NCBI RefSeq assembly: GCF_037414475.1
Contig: NZ_CP147913.1
Coordinates: 7,438,001-7,502,000, forward strand
Source: Myxococcus stipitatus
GTDB lineage: Bacteria > Myxococcota > Myxococcia > Myxococcales > Myxococcaceae
Length of the DNA: 64,000 bases
Direction of reading: 5' to 3'
The notes under the pieces are model-generated. The model made no database searches. It saw nothing but the letters and a program-made list of their open reading frames with translations, and was not told the origin of the DNA. Both the position numbers and the translations under genes were made by a program. Positions 17,276-25,358 of the stretch are shown in pieces. Position 1 is the stretch's first letter. Each line of letters starts with the position of its first letter.

Positions 17276-17548
17276 ATGAAAGAGTCAAACTTGTCTGTCT
17301 TCGCTGTCACCGCGACACTGCTGGTTGTTGCTGGAGCGGGGGCGGCGAAAGGACAGTTCGCTGTCGCATCGAGCGCGGAGACTGGTTCGGGGTTTGCGGG
17401 CTTCGTGGGATGGAGCATTGAGATGGGGTGGTGCCATCACTCCGGCAGCCAACTCCTCACGGGAGACTTCAACGGGGACGGGCGGGCGGACCTGCTGTGC
17501 CACGACGTGAGCAGTGGAACCAAGTGGTTCGCCTACTCCACCTTCTAA
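17276..17548 (+). CDS. Small secreted protein with one FG-GAP/VCBS-type repeat
   Basis: 90 residues. Signal peptide MKESNLSVFAVTATLLVVAGAGAAKG, then one repeat: WCHHSGSQLLTGDFNGDGRADLLCHD followed by SSGTKWFAYSTF. The DxNGDGxxD loop is the Ca-binding motif of FG-GAP/VCBS repeats. In larger bacterial proteins this W-C-x-H-S-G...D-F-N-G-D-G-R unit occurs in tandem; here a single unit ends abruptly. It may be a remnant of a longer gene or a stand-alone small secreted protein. The Shine-Dalgarno (GGGGGAG) is close to the ATG. Confidence 0.6.
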   Translation: MKESNLSVFAVTATLLVVAGAGAAKGQFAVASSAETGSGFAGFVGWSIEMGWCHHSGSQLLTGDFNGDGRADLLCHDVSSGTKWFAYSTF

Positions 17549-17891
17549 GCGCGCGTGATGCCCTGATGGCGCTCGAGGCGAATCGCTGACGCCGCGCGGC
17601 ACGTTCAGGGATTCACCTCTTCTTCGCGGGAGAGGTCATGGGGGCTCCAGGCGGGGTCATGCTTGACGCCAGTCCGGTTACAGGTTTCGCGCAAAACCTG
17701 CGCATCCTCGCACCGGCTGAGTTGATGACGGTGGCGTCACGGACCCGAGGGTCTCGTGTGAGCCGCGGTGTCTGGCTCGAAACGTGATTCTCAGACACGG
17801 AGAAGATGAGGCCATGGCGAATCTCGGTGCAATGAATGGCACGGATGATACGGTGTTGCCGCAGCATTCACTGACAGGGAGTTGTGACGTC
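17549..17891. other. Intergenic region without a recognisable gene
   Basis: About 340 bases between the small FG-GAP protein and the next lipoprotein. An in-frame upstream extension of the next gene (from 17784) shows no signal peptide and is not supported. Nothing else is seen. Confidence 0.35.
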
Positions 17892-18500
17892 ATGCGTTTG
17901 TTCAAGCGAGTTGTCAGCCTTTGTGCGATGTCAGTCCTTTCCGTCGCCTGTGGTGGCGAGGCTTCCGGGAGCGGGAGTGAAGGGGCTGTGGAGACGCGGG
18001 AGTCGGCGCTGTCCACGGCGACATCCAGGGGCTGCACGTTCGAGGTGACGTCGGCGATCATCAATACGCCGCCGGCGCCGCCCGTCCACGAGCTGAAGCT
18101 GCACCGGCTCGCGTCCGCGACGTGTGCGTGGTCCGCCGCGAGCATCTCGTTGCCCATGTCCAGCGGTTATGCGACGCCCTCGCTGCATGTGGCGGCGAAC
18201 GACCTGGGGGTGGCCGTTGGCTTCACCGTGAAGTCCAGCTACAGCGGTGGCCCCTATCGCACGGTGGGCTTCTACCACGTGGACCCGGAGACGATGGCCA
18301 TCGTGCGGCGTGAGAACATGGTGTCGACCAGCCTGGTGAACCTGTCGTCCGTGGCCATCGAGCTCGACGGCACCACGCTGACGTCCTACGGGGACAAGTC
18401 CGGCGTCATCTGGGGTGAGACGGGCAGCGGCAACGAGTTCGTCGTCTCGTTCCCTGACTTCTTCACCAGCACCACGCCGGGAACCATCATCGCGTTCTGA
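17892..18500 (+). CDS. Lipoprotein of unknown function
   Basis: 202 residues from ATG 17892, which opens a clean lipoprotein signal (MRLFKRVVSLCAMSVLSVAC). The mature part begins with a Gly/Ser/Glu linker (GGEASGSGSEGAVETRESAL), common in myxobacterial lipoproteins, followed by a Thr/Ser-rich beta domain with one Cys pair (GCTFEV and ATCAW). I recognise no family. It stands alone and ends 80 bases before a convergent gene. Outer-membrane surface location is inferred. Confidence 0.65.
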   Translation: MRLFKRVVSLCAMSVLSVACGGEASGSGSEGAVETRESALSTATSRGCTFEVTSAIINTPPAPPVHELKLHRLASATCAWSAASISLPMSSGYATPSLHVAANDLGVAVGFTVKSSYSGGPYRTVGFYHVDPETMAIVRRENMVSTSLVNLSSVAIELDGTTLTSYGDKSGVIWGETGSGNEFVVSFPDFFTSTTPGTIIAF

Positions 18501-18580
18501 GCTGGCGTCTGAAGAACATGGGGTGGAAGGCGGCGCGTGCTCTTCCACCCCACGCCCTTCGCTTCGGCTCTGAGTCCGTC

Positions 18581-19837
18581 CTACTTGGAGGGGCGCTGAG
18601 TCCCGGCCGAGGGCGTCGTGTGGGGAGCTTCCCGTTTGAACGAGGCCCACGACACGGAGACCTGCGAGCCAGTGGTGTCTCGTCCGTGGAGGACATCCAC
18701 GACCTGTTTCACCGTCGTCGCGAGCTCGTTCGGGTGCACCTCGACGAAGCCTCGGAAGGCGCCTCGGCCGCGCTCCTCCTCGACGGTGATGATGTCCCGC
18801 CAGTCCCGCGTCATGACCTCCACCTGGCCATCCCAGTGTAGGGTCATCCGCTCCACCTGCTCCCAGAGGACGGCGCGTTCCTCTGGAACCTCCACGCTCA
18901 CCTCGCTGCGCCAGGTCTCCGCGTTCGCGCTCGTGCGTGACATCGCGAGGGTCACGGGCCGCGGTTCATCGGAGGGCGGTTGACCCCGGACGCTCACGAA
19001 GGCCTTGGCGCGCAGCGGAGGGCCTTCGCGCCGCCCGGCCTCGAGCCGCACCGTGAAGGTTCGCGTGTCCATTGTTCCGGTGTCATAGACATGCTCCACC
19101 TCCGGCCCCGAAGTGACGACGCTCCGTCCGTCACCGAAGTCCCAGGAGTACCCGGTCAGGGCCCCAGCCTCGGACGGCACGGCGCGGAGGAGGAACGCCT
19201 CGTTGGTTTGCTGGATGACGGCCACCGTCAGCTCCCGCCCCTCGAGTGATGCGTCGCCAGCGCAGTCGCGGACCTCGACTCGGAGCAGCTGCTCGGCAAG
19301 GATGCCGACACGGCGGCCCCCCAGGTCCCGGCACACCTGGAAGCGCACGAAGGCCGTGCCCGGCGCGGCCGGCGCACGCCACCGGATGCGGGTGCCTGGA
19401 TGCAGCTCCGCGCCGGTCTCCTGGCCGGGCCAGACCCACCGGAAGAGGGCCCCTGGCTCCGGTGTGCCTCCCACCCTCGCCGCCAGGGTGCGCTGCTCGC
19501 CCGCGCAGGCCCAGGGCCGGTCCATTTCGAGGTGCTCGACGACGGTGCTGGAGGCCAGCACCACGCGCTCCTCGCCCAGCGCCACCGCCAGGGCCTCGCC
19601 TGAGACGTTCGCGGGGATGGGCACCGCCGGCAGCGGGCCCACCGAGGAGGCGGGGGCACGCACCTGCTCCACGGATGCGTCAGGCATCGAGGGGGCCGGT
19701 GGCACCGGGCTTCGCGAGGCCAACGCCGCGTCATCTCGCGAGGGACGCATCAGCCCCAGACCGCCCAGCAGCACGACGACAGCCCCGGTGGTGACAGCGA
19801 CTCGCCGCCAGCGGCGATGATGGGATTCGAGCGACAT
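18581..19837 (-). CDS. Membrane-anchored PKD-domain protein
   Basis: 418 residues from ATG 19837 (MSLESHHRRWRRVAV). A basic N-terminus and one membrane segment (about 13-31, VAVTTGAVVVLLGGLGLM) anchor it. A Pro/Ser linker follows. Residues about 90-200 form an Ig-like domain (WVWPGQETGAELHPG). A PKD domain has YSWDFGDGRSVVTSGPEVEHVYDTG with the usual W-D-F-G-D-G turn. The C-terminal part (WEQVERMTLHWDGQVEVMTRDWRD) is unassigned. It is probably periplasmic, perhaps binding a surface polymer. It lies 20 bases downstream of the next secreted gene and may share its transcript. Confidence 0.68.
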   Translation of the reverse strand: MSLESHHRRWRRVAVTTGAVVVLLGGLGLMRPSRDDAALASRSPVPPAPSMPDASVEQVRAPASSVGPLPAVPIPANVSGEALAVALGEERVVLASSTVVEHLEMDRPWACAGEQRTLAARVGGTPEPGALFRWVWPGQETGAELHPGTRIRWRAPAAPGTAFVRFQVCRDLGGRRVGILAEQLLRVEVRDCAGDASLEGRELTVAVIQQTNEAFLLRAVPSEAGALTGYSWDFGDGRSVVTSGPEVEHVYDTGTMDTRTFTVRLEAGRREGPPLRAKAFVSVRGQPPSDEPRPVTLAMSRTSANAETWRSEVSVEVPEERAVLWEQVERMTLHWDGQVEVMTRDWRDIITVEEERGRGAFRGFVEVHPNELATTVKQVVDVLHGRDTTGSQVSVSWASFKREAPHTTPSAGTQRPSK

Positions 19838-19857
19838 GCGCGGGCTTCGCGACGGCG

Positions 19858-20679
19858 CTAGAAGCCGAAGTCGTTGAGGTGCCGGAAGTACCCCTTCGAG
19901 TTCGGCCGGTACCACTGGTCATCCCATCCCTTGAAGTCGACGTCGTCGAGCAGTCGCTCCGTCTTGCCGTTCAGCACCACGGAGTTGATGAGCGGAACCG
20001 CGGTCGACCCCACGTTCCGGGACACCAAGGGGGCCGCGGCTGGGTCCAGGTACTGCGCCACGTACCGGCTGCAGTAGTCCTGGGTGAAGCAGCCTTTGTC
20101 ACACGTGGCGAGGGTGTTGTAGGTCGCGTGCTTGTCCTCGGCGACATACAGCACGGGCCAGCCACGGTAGGCATTGCGCGAGTCGCTCAGGTCGTACTCG
20201 AGCTGCTCGTGCGAGTACCAGGCCGAGGAGTCACACACGCTCTTGCGGTGCGCGGACAGGTAGGCCCAGTCCAGGTACCAACGGCCCGCGGAGTAGTGGA
20301 CCTCCAGGAGCTGGAACTCGGGGTCGCCGTCATGGCCGGTGGTGACACCCGTGTCCTCGAAGAAGGTGTCCAGGTAGAAGATGCGCAGGGTCCGCGTCGC
20401 GAAGCCCTCGCTCTTCACCGCGTAGTAGGGGCGTCGCTCGTAGCCGCTCTCACCTGTGTCGAACCAGAACAGGGGCATGAACCAACGCGCCACCTGATGC
20501 TCGCAGTCGTCGTTCAGGCCGTCCTTGTCCGCGTCCGCGCCGGTTCCCCAACAGTTGTCGCCGTAGGGAATGACGGACAGCCCCTCCGCCCGCGCCTCCA
20601 TGGACGCGAGGGTGAGCAGCAGACCGCAGAGCACCGCGCCGCTCGCGGCGGAGCGCACCCTCGAAGGCTTTCGACGCAT
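19858..20679 (-). CDS. Secreted protein of unknown function, possibly two-gene operon
   Basis: 273 residues. ATG 20679 (MRRKPSRVRSAASGAVLCGLLL) gives a Sec signal ending EARAEG; ATG 20703 is an alternative start with a weaker ribosome site. The mature protein opens with a Ca-binding-like DADKDGLNDDCEHQVARWFMPLFWFDTG, contains six or more Cys, and is aromatic-rich (WYLDWAYLSAHRKSVCDSSAW). This layout (D-x-D-x-D-G-L-x-D-x-C-E) is recurrent in secreted myxobacterial and fungal proteins related to VPS62-like domains, but I cannot name it firmly. It is divergent from an alpha/beta hydrolase gene across about 65 bases. Confidence 0.62.
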   Translation of the reverse strand: MRRKPSRVRSAASGAVLCGLLLTLASMEARAEGLSVIPYGDNCWGTGADADKDGLNDDCEHQVARWFMPLFWFDTGESGYERRPYYAVKSEGFATRTLRIFYLDTFFEDTGVTTGHDGDPEFQLLEVHYSAGRWYLDWAYLSAHRKSVCDSSAWYSHEQLEYDLSDSRNAYRGWPVLYVAEDKHATYNTLATCDKGCFTQDYCSRYVAQYLDPAAAPLVSRNVGSTAVPLINSVVLNGKTERLLDDVDFKGWDDQWYRPNSKGYFRHLNDFGF

Positions 20680-20745
20680 CTCTCCGTCCACTCTGGAATT
20701 CATGAAATACTTGGCGTCATATCCTTCCAGGAGCCGGAGCAACAA

Positions 20746-21858
20746 ATGGTTCTCTCGTCTGGTCTCGTACGTCGTGTCTTCTCGTGGATGAACCTGGTCC
20801 TGCTGCTCGGGGGAGCTGGCTGCGGAGGTCCCATGGAGTCTGGGGCCGAGGGGGCGCTGGGCGCCCAGGCGCAGCGCCTGACCTATCCCAGTGGTGTCGC
20901 CCGGACGGTGGTGTCTCGGCGCGTCGTCCTCCTGAACGGCTCGGGAGCGTTTCAGGCAGCGGCGGGCTTCGAGCCGTTCCGCGCGGCGGGTGCCTCCGAC
21001 CTGGTGCTGCACAACATCCGCATCGCGGAGGTGGATGCGCCCGGTGTGCGTGAGGCACTGGTCGTCATGTCGGCGGGGCAGAAGATTTCGAGCAGCGGCC
21101 ACTCCAGTGGTGTCACGGGGCAGTCGTCCAACTGGGATGCGTCCTGTGACAGCGTCTCGTGCCCCAACGTCACGCTGGATGGCCGCTCGCTGGCGATGAA
21201 GCTGGACACCCTGGGGTGGTTTCCCCGGGGCAGGACGTACTTGTCCGTGGTCAATGACAACAACTTCGACCACCTGTTCGACAGCGACACGAAGCAGCGA
21301 ATCGTCAATGGCTTCTCAGGCTGGCTCCAGGCCCAGGTCCGTCCGGAGACGCGCTCCATCTATCTCGCGGGGAGCTCGCGAGGCGGCTGCCTGATGATGC
21401 GGCTGGCGCAGGCGCTCCGGGCAAACACGGCGCTCGATGGCATTGACATCTATGTCTCGTCGTTCGACGGCGTGTGCCGCAACAGCCAGGGGGAGCTGGG
21501 GACCTACGACAGCAAGATCGACAATCCCGTGCGGCCGTGGGGCACGTTCTATGGCGCGTGGGCCACGGACCTGAATGCCCAGTTCCCTCGCCGCAACCGG
21601 CTCCACCTCTTCCAGGTGGTGGGCGGCCAGGAGGTCGCTCCCGCCACGGGCATTCGCGCGTTCTCCGGGTACGCCGGGGCCTCGCCGCCCTCGACGGGGA
21701 CGAACCTGGATTGGGGTTGGTACAAGCAGACGTGGGTGAAGTGGAAGCACAAGGAGATTGGAAACCCATACACCGACCCCAGCGCCTCGGAGCAGGCGCA
21801 GGCCGTGGCGGACACCATCGACGCGCACCTGACGTGGCTCGATGCGCGCCTTCCCTGA
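20746..21858 (+). CDS. Secreted alpha/beta hydrolase
   Basis: 370 residues from ATG 20746, with GGAG nine bases upstream. The N-terminus WMNLVLLLGGAGC is a signal peptide with a possible lipobox (GAGC is a poor match, so Sec cleavage is also possible). The nucleophile elbow is YLAGSSRGGCLMMRLAQAL (G-x-S-x-G). A CPNV/DGVC Cys pair suggests an extracytoplasmic disulfide. The last part (TYDSKIDNPVRPWGTFYGAW, FQVVGGQEVAP) should supply the acid and His. Substrate unknown. The promoter region is shared with the divergent secreted protein. Confidence 0.68.
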   Translation: MVLSSGLVRRVFSWMNLVLLLGGAGCGGPMESGAEGALGAQAQRLTYPSGVARTVVSRRVVLLNGSGAFQAAAGFEPFRAAGASDLVLHNIRIAEVDAPGVREALVVMSAGQKISSSGHSSGVTGQSSNWDASCDSVSCPNVTLDGRSLAMKLDTLGWFPRGRTYLSVVNDNNFDHLFDSDTKQRIVNGFSGWLQAQVRPETRSIYLAGSSRGGCLMMRLAQALRANTALDGIDIYVSSFDGVCRNSQGELGTYDSKIDNPVRPWGTFYGAWATDLNAQFPRRNRLHLFQVVGGQEVAPATGIRAFSGYAGASPPSTGTNLDWGWYKQTWVKWKHKEIGNPYTDPSASEQAQAVADTIDAHLTWLDARLP

Positions 21859-21977
21859 GCGCAGAACGCTCGAAAGATGACGTCCCGTCCTCGCGGGCCT
21901 TCACTTGCTGGTCTTGCTTGGTAGGAGGGCTTCGGGCCGAGGTGGACGTGGGCCCGAAACCCTCACCCCCGAGCGCA

Positions 21978-22745
21978 ATGAAAACCAAGAATCTGAGTGT
22001 CGTTGCTGGCGTCGCGTTGTTGGCATTGGGTCTGGTCGCGGAGGCGGCGTCGCTCTTCCGCAACACGGGGACGTTGTCTGGCTGGAGCTCCGTCAACCGG
22101 GAGCACCAAGGTTCGGTGAACGAGGTGACGAACGTCACCTATGAGGGGCCGACGGCCCTCAAGATGACGCAGGTCTACGATGCGGCCTACAGCGGCCGGT
22201 ACCACTCGGAGGTGATGCGCAGCAACGTGTACCGCCGAGGGGACACGGGCTTCTACGGCTTCGCGTTCCGGTTGCAGGCGGACTGGCAGTTCCAGCCGCA
22301 GTCCTACAACATCGCGCAGTTCATCGCGGACTTCTCCGACACGGGCTGTGACGACTACATGCCGTCGAGCATGGTGTGGCTGTCGGGCAACCAGCTCTTC
22401 ACGCGGGTGAAGCAGGGGACGGTCTGCAATCAGAAGACGGTGACGTTCGGCAACCTGGCCACGGTGACGGCGGGCGAGTGGCACAAGGTCGTGATTCAGG
22501 CGAAGTGGGCCTCGGACGGGACGGGCTTCTACAAGATGTGGTTCGACGGGACGAAGGTCCTGGAGCAGTACAACCTGAGCACGACGGTGGCGGACGACCG
22601 CTACTTCCAGTTCCGCGTCGGCCTGTATGCCAATGGCTGGTACGACAGTGGATACATGCAGGGCAGCCAGGGAACGCGGAGCATCTGGTTCGACGAGATT
22701 GGCGTGGGCACGACCTTCGCCGACGCCGACCCCGCGCAGTGGTAG
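21978..22745 (+). CDS. Heparin-lyase-I/PL20-like secreted polysaccharide lyase
   Basis: 255 residues. Signal peptide MKTKNLSVVAGVALLALGLVAEAA. It has the jelly-roll layout of the polysaccharide-lyase family that includes heparin lyase I and glucuronan lyase: GRYHSEVMRSNV (R-x-x-S-E core), GFYGFAFRLQADW, SYNIAQFIADF, GEWHKVVIQAKWASDGTGFYKMWFDGTKVLEQ and the final YFQFRVGLYANGWYD. It probably beta-eliminates acidic polysaccharides or binds them. There is no carbohydrate-binding module. The exact substrate is uncertain. It stands alone and is followed by a hairpin at 22782. Confidence 0.72.
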   Translation: MKTKNLSVVAGVALLALGLVAEAASLFRNTGTLSGWSSVNREHQGSVNEVTNVTYEGPTALKMTQVYDAAYSGRYHSEVMRSNVYRRGDTGFYGFAFRLQADWQFQPQSYNIAQFIADFSDTGCDDYMPSSMVWLSGNQLFTRVKQGTVCNQKTVTFGNLATVTAGEWHKVVIQAKWASDGTGFYKMWFDGTKVLEQYNLSTTVADDRYFQFRVGLYANGWYDSGYMQGSQGTRSIWFDEIGVGTTFADADPAQW

Positions 22746-22781
22746 TGACTGATACGTTCGCGAGACCCGGTGGGTATTGAT

Positions 22782-22809
22782 GCCTCGGTGCTGCATGACG
22801 CACCGAGGC
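22782..22809 (+). terminator. Hairpin after the polysaccharide-lyase-like gene
   Basis: GCCTCGGTGC pairs with GCACCGAGGC across an 8-base loop, 37 bases after the stop. There is no T-tract. Likely transcript end or 3' stabiliser. Confidence 0.5.
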
Positions 22810-22926
22810 GTGCTGGAGGGGCGGGGCCGGAGCAACTCATGAACGGGTCGTGCGACAATCCCTGGAAACGCATGGGGCGCCGGCCTCATGAACATGCCGC
22901 CCCGAGGGGCGGCGAGGGGGACATCC

Positions 22927-24426
22927 ATGACCACCATCCAGCGAGGCTCGCGCCGTCAAGTCGAGCCGAGGACGACCGAGCGGACCGAAGGAAGGCCCGC
23001 GACGAGGGGCGAGTCCGTTCGGGGGAACACCCCCCAGGATGCGTTCCAACCCGCGACGTCGGGACGCGCGGCGGGGGCGCGGCTGGGCGCGACCACGGGA
23101 GCCGCGGAGGTGAGGACGACGAGCGCGACCCCCGTGGCGCCCGCGGCGTTGTCTCCCTCGGAGCTGCGCTCCGCCGAGCAGGCCATCGCGCTCGCCCATG
23201 ACAGCCGGGATGCCACGGCCGTCGCCGAGTGGCTGAGGAACAACCCGGACCCGGCCAAGCAGGCCGCGTTCATGGACCTGATGTTCCAGTACGGGGAGGT
23301 GGCTGGCGGCATCCTGGATGACGTGCAGCGGCTGTCCGAGGCGGACCGCGCGCGGTTGTCCCAGGCCCTGGACAATGCCTACCGCTCCGGAGCGGTGTCT
23401 CCGCGCGAGTTGTCGGGGGCGGTGGCGGCCGCGCACCGGGGCGAGTTGCCGGGGGAGACCCATGAGGGGCTGGCGAGCATCATCGCTGGCACCGGCAACC
23501 CGGACCTCATCGAGACGTACGCGAAGCGCGAGATGGAGATTGTCCGCGAGAATGGCGGGTACGACCAGCAGCGCAGCGCCGCGGTGGCCACGGCGCTGGC
23601 GGGCTTGCCTCCGGACCGGCTCCAGGCGTTCCTGGCGGCGAATCCAGAGGGCATGGCGGATGTCATCAAGAACATCAACGCCGCGGGCCCGGACGCGACC
23701 CATTCGCCCGCGCTGGGGAGGTTGTTGGACGCCGCGGGCCGCATCAATCCTCCCACGGCCGAGTCGCTGAAGGTGTTCACGGACTCCATCTCCCAACTGG
23801 GAGAGAATCGCGAGTCACGCGCCGCCGCCGCCCGCTTCTTCACGCAGCACGGCGACGCGGTGCTCTCCTCCCTGCAAGACCAGTCCGGCTCGTTGGGCCT
23901 GGATGGCCAGAAGAAGATGTCCGAGTTCTTCGCGCGGACGCTCTTCTCTCCGCCGCAGGACTATCAGGGCAGCGACGCGTTCCGGCAGAACGTCATGCAG
24001 CGCCTGGAGACGATGAACGCCGGGCTCGCGCGGCACGCCAACGAGAACCCACCCTCGCAGGACGCCAAGCGCAGCGCGCGCCTCATGGGCAGCCTGGTGG
24101 GTTCGCTCGAGGGCGGCTTCCAGGTGGCCGTGGATGAGTTGAACAAGCGCAATGACGCCGTGAAGGGCATGGTGGACCTGCTCTTCTCCGCCAAGAGCCT
24201 CCTGCCCGACCTGCCCATCCCCGGCGCGGGCAAGCTCAAGGACCTCACCGTCGATCAACTCCAGCGCTGGGTGACGTCCATGCTCCAGGAGAAGGCCCAG
24301 CGGCCCGACCAGGCCATCCCGTTCCATCGCGCCTTCGGTGAGCAGATCGCCAACCCGGACCTGCGCACCGACTACGACGCCGCCCGCGGCGATGCCTTCC
24401 TCAACCGCCAGCGGGGCCTGACCTGA
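22927..24426 (+). CDS. Large helical protein of unknown function
   Basis: 499 residues from ATG 22927 behind GAGGGGG. The first 75 residues are disordered and rich in Arg, Thr, Glu and Ala; the rest is almost entirely helical (LSPSELRSAEQAIALAHD, DLMFQYGEVAGGILDDVQRLSEADRARLSQALDNAYRSG, LAGLPPDRLQAFLAANPEGM). No signal peptide or long membrane segment; the only hydrophobic patch is SLLPDLPIPGAG. The profile resembles large secreted or contact-delivered myxobacterial proteins without N-terminal signals, but I recognise no domain. It is monocistronic, ending at a 12-bp hairpin. Confidence 0.7.
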   Translation: MTTIQRGSRRQVEPRTTERTEGRPATRGESVRGNTPQDAFQPATSGRAAGARLGATTGAAEVRTTSATPVAPAALSPSELRSAEQAIALAHDSRDATAVAEWLRNNPDPAKQAAFMDLMFQYGEVAGGILDDVQRLSEADRARLSQALDNAYRSGAVSPRELSGAVAAAHRGELPGETHEGLASIIAGTGNPDLIETYAKREMEIVRENGGYDQQRSAAVATALAGLPPDRLQAFLAANPEGMADVIKNINAAGPDATHSPALGRLLDAAGRINPPTAESLKVFTDSISQLGENRESRAAAARFFTQHGDAVLSSLQDQSGSLGLDGQKKMSEFFARTLFSPPQDYQGSDAFRQNVMQRLETMNAGLARHANENPPSQDAKRSARLMGSLVGSLEGGFQVAVDELNKRNDAVKGMVDLLFSAKSLLPDLPIPGAGKLKDLTVDQLQRWVTSMLQEKAQRPDQAIPFHRAFGEQIANPDLRTDYDAARGDAFLNRQRGLT

Positions 24427-24476
24427 TGCGAGCCGGGAGCGCGCTGCTCGGATGAGATGGAGCGCTCCTGGCTTCC

Positions 24477-24508
24477 GCCTTGCCCTCCAGCGCACGGGAG
24501 GGCAAGGC
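24477..24508. terminator. 12-bp stem between convergent genes
   Basis: GCCTTGCCCTCC pairs perfectly with GGAGGGCAAGGC over an 8-base loop, between the helical protein (plus) and the beta-rich small protein (minus). No T-tract on either side. Confidence 0.5.
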
Positions 24509-24604
24509 GAGGCCGTCCGCTGACAGGTGACGAGACGCGCATCGAGCGTGGCGGAGTCCCGTCCCTCTGTCTTCGGTGTGGACTGGATGAAGGACCTGGC
24601 CGTC

Positions 24605-25018
24605 TCAGGTCCTGCCGACCGTCATGGAGAGCTTGCCCGGCTGGGGGGGCATATCGCTGGAGAGGATGTAGCCGCCAATGTAGTTGACGGTATCGATCCA
24701 CGGCTCGGTGCCCTTGCCCAGGATGGAGTCCTGGTCCTTCTGGTGCGAGACGAAGGACGCGACGGACGCGCTCTCGGAGTAGTTGGGGTCCCAGATGCTC
24801 ACGTTGAGCGTGTTGTCGTCATTGTACTGGGTCATCACGGTGACCTGGCTCTGCTGGCTGCCGGCGGGGCCCAGCGTCGCGCTGGTCAGCGAGATGATTT
24901 GAGTCGAGTCGGGGACGCTGATGACGACACTCAAGGTGTTGGGTGTGTTGTTGATGATGGTCGTCAGGAGCGAGTTGCTGTTCGTCATGGGCAACTGCGG
25001 ATTGGCTGGGATGGGCAT
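24605..25018 (-). CDS. Small Asn/Ser/Thr-rich beta protein, unknown function
   Basis: 137 residues from ATG 25018, with TTGGAG six bases upstream. No signal peptide. The sequence is rich in Asn, Ser and Thr with alternating hydrophobics (LLTTIINNTPNTLSVVISV, IISLTSATLGPAG, TLNVSIWDPNYSESASVASFVSH), which predicts a beta-sandwich. Cytoplasmic lectin- or pore-former-like proteins accumulate in developing myxobacteria and have similar composition, but no family signature is visible. The upstream region is divergent from the discoidin-domain lipoprotein. Confidence 0.6.
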   Translation of the reverse strand: MPIPANPQLPMTNSNSLLTTIINNTPNTLSVVISVPDSTQIISLTSATLGPAGSQQSQVTVMTQYNDDNTLNVSIWDPNYSESASVASFVSHQKDQDSILGKGTEPWIDTVNYIGGYILSSDMPPQPGKLSMTVGRT

Positions 25019-25358
25019 CGTCGTCTCCAAGAGGTTCGAGGTGGCGTCGCGACCGGGGACGTGTCCCTGGGGCGCGCATGTCCCGCCTTGAGCAAGGCCC
25101 ATGCCTGGGGGAAACCCTTCGAATTCCCTCGTGAAACACTCGCGCGCTTGCCCGCGTCACCCGTTCGACGTGTCGGCCCGTGTCGAGCGACGTGTCGACA
25201 GGGATGAGACAAGGGGCCGGGAGGATTCGTCCCTCGCGGGGGCGGTTTCATCCCGTGGAGGAGAAGACTGAACCCTTCTCGTGCGTTGCCCCTGCCTGGG
25301 CGGAGTAGAGAGTTGGAGGTGGAGCCAGGACATGGCTCGAGGCAGAGGGGGTAATCAC
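25019..25358. other. Divergent promoter region
   Basis: 340 bases between the small beta protein (minus) and the discoidin/Ig lipoprotein (plus). It must hold both promoters. An upstream ATG at 25281 is in frame with the plus-strand gene but lacks a signal peptide. No other feature is seen. Confidence 0.4.
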
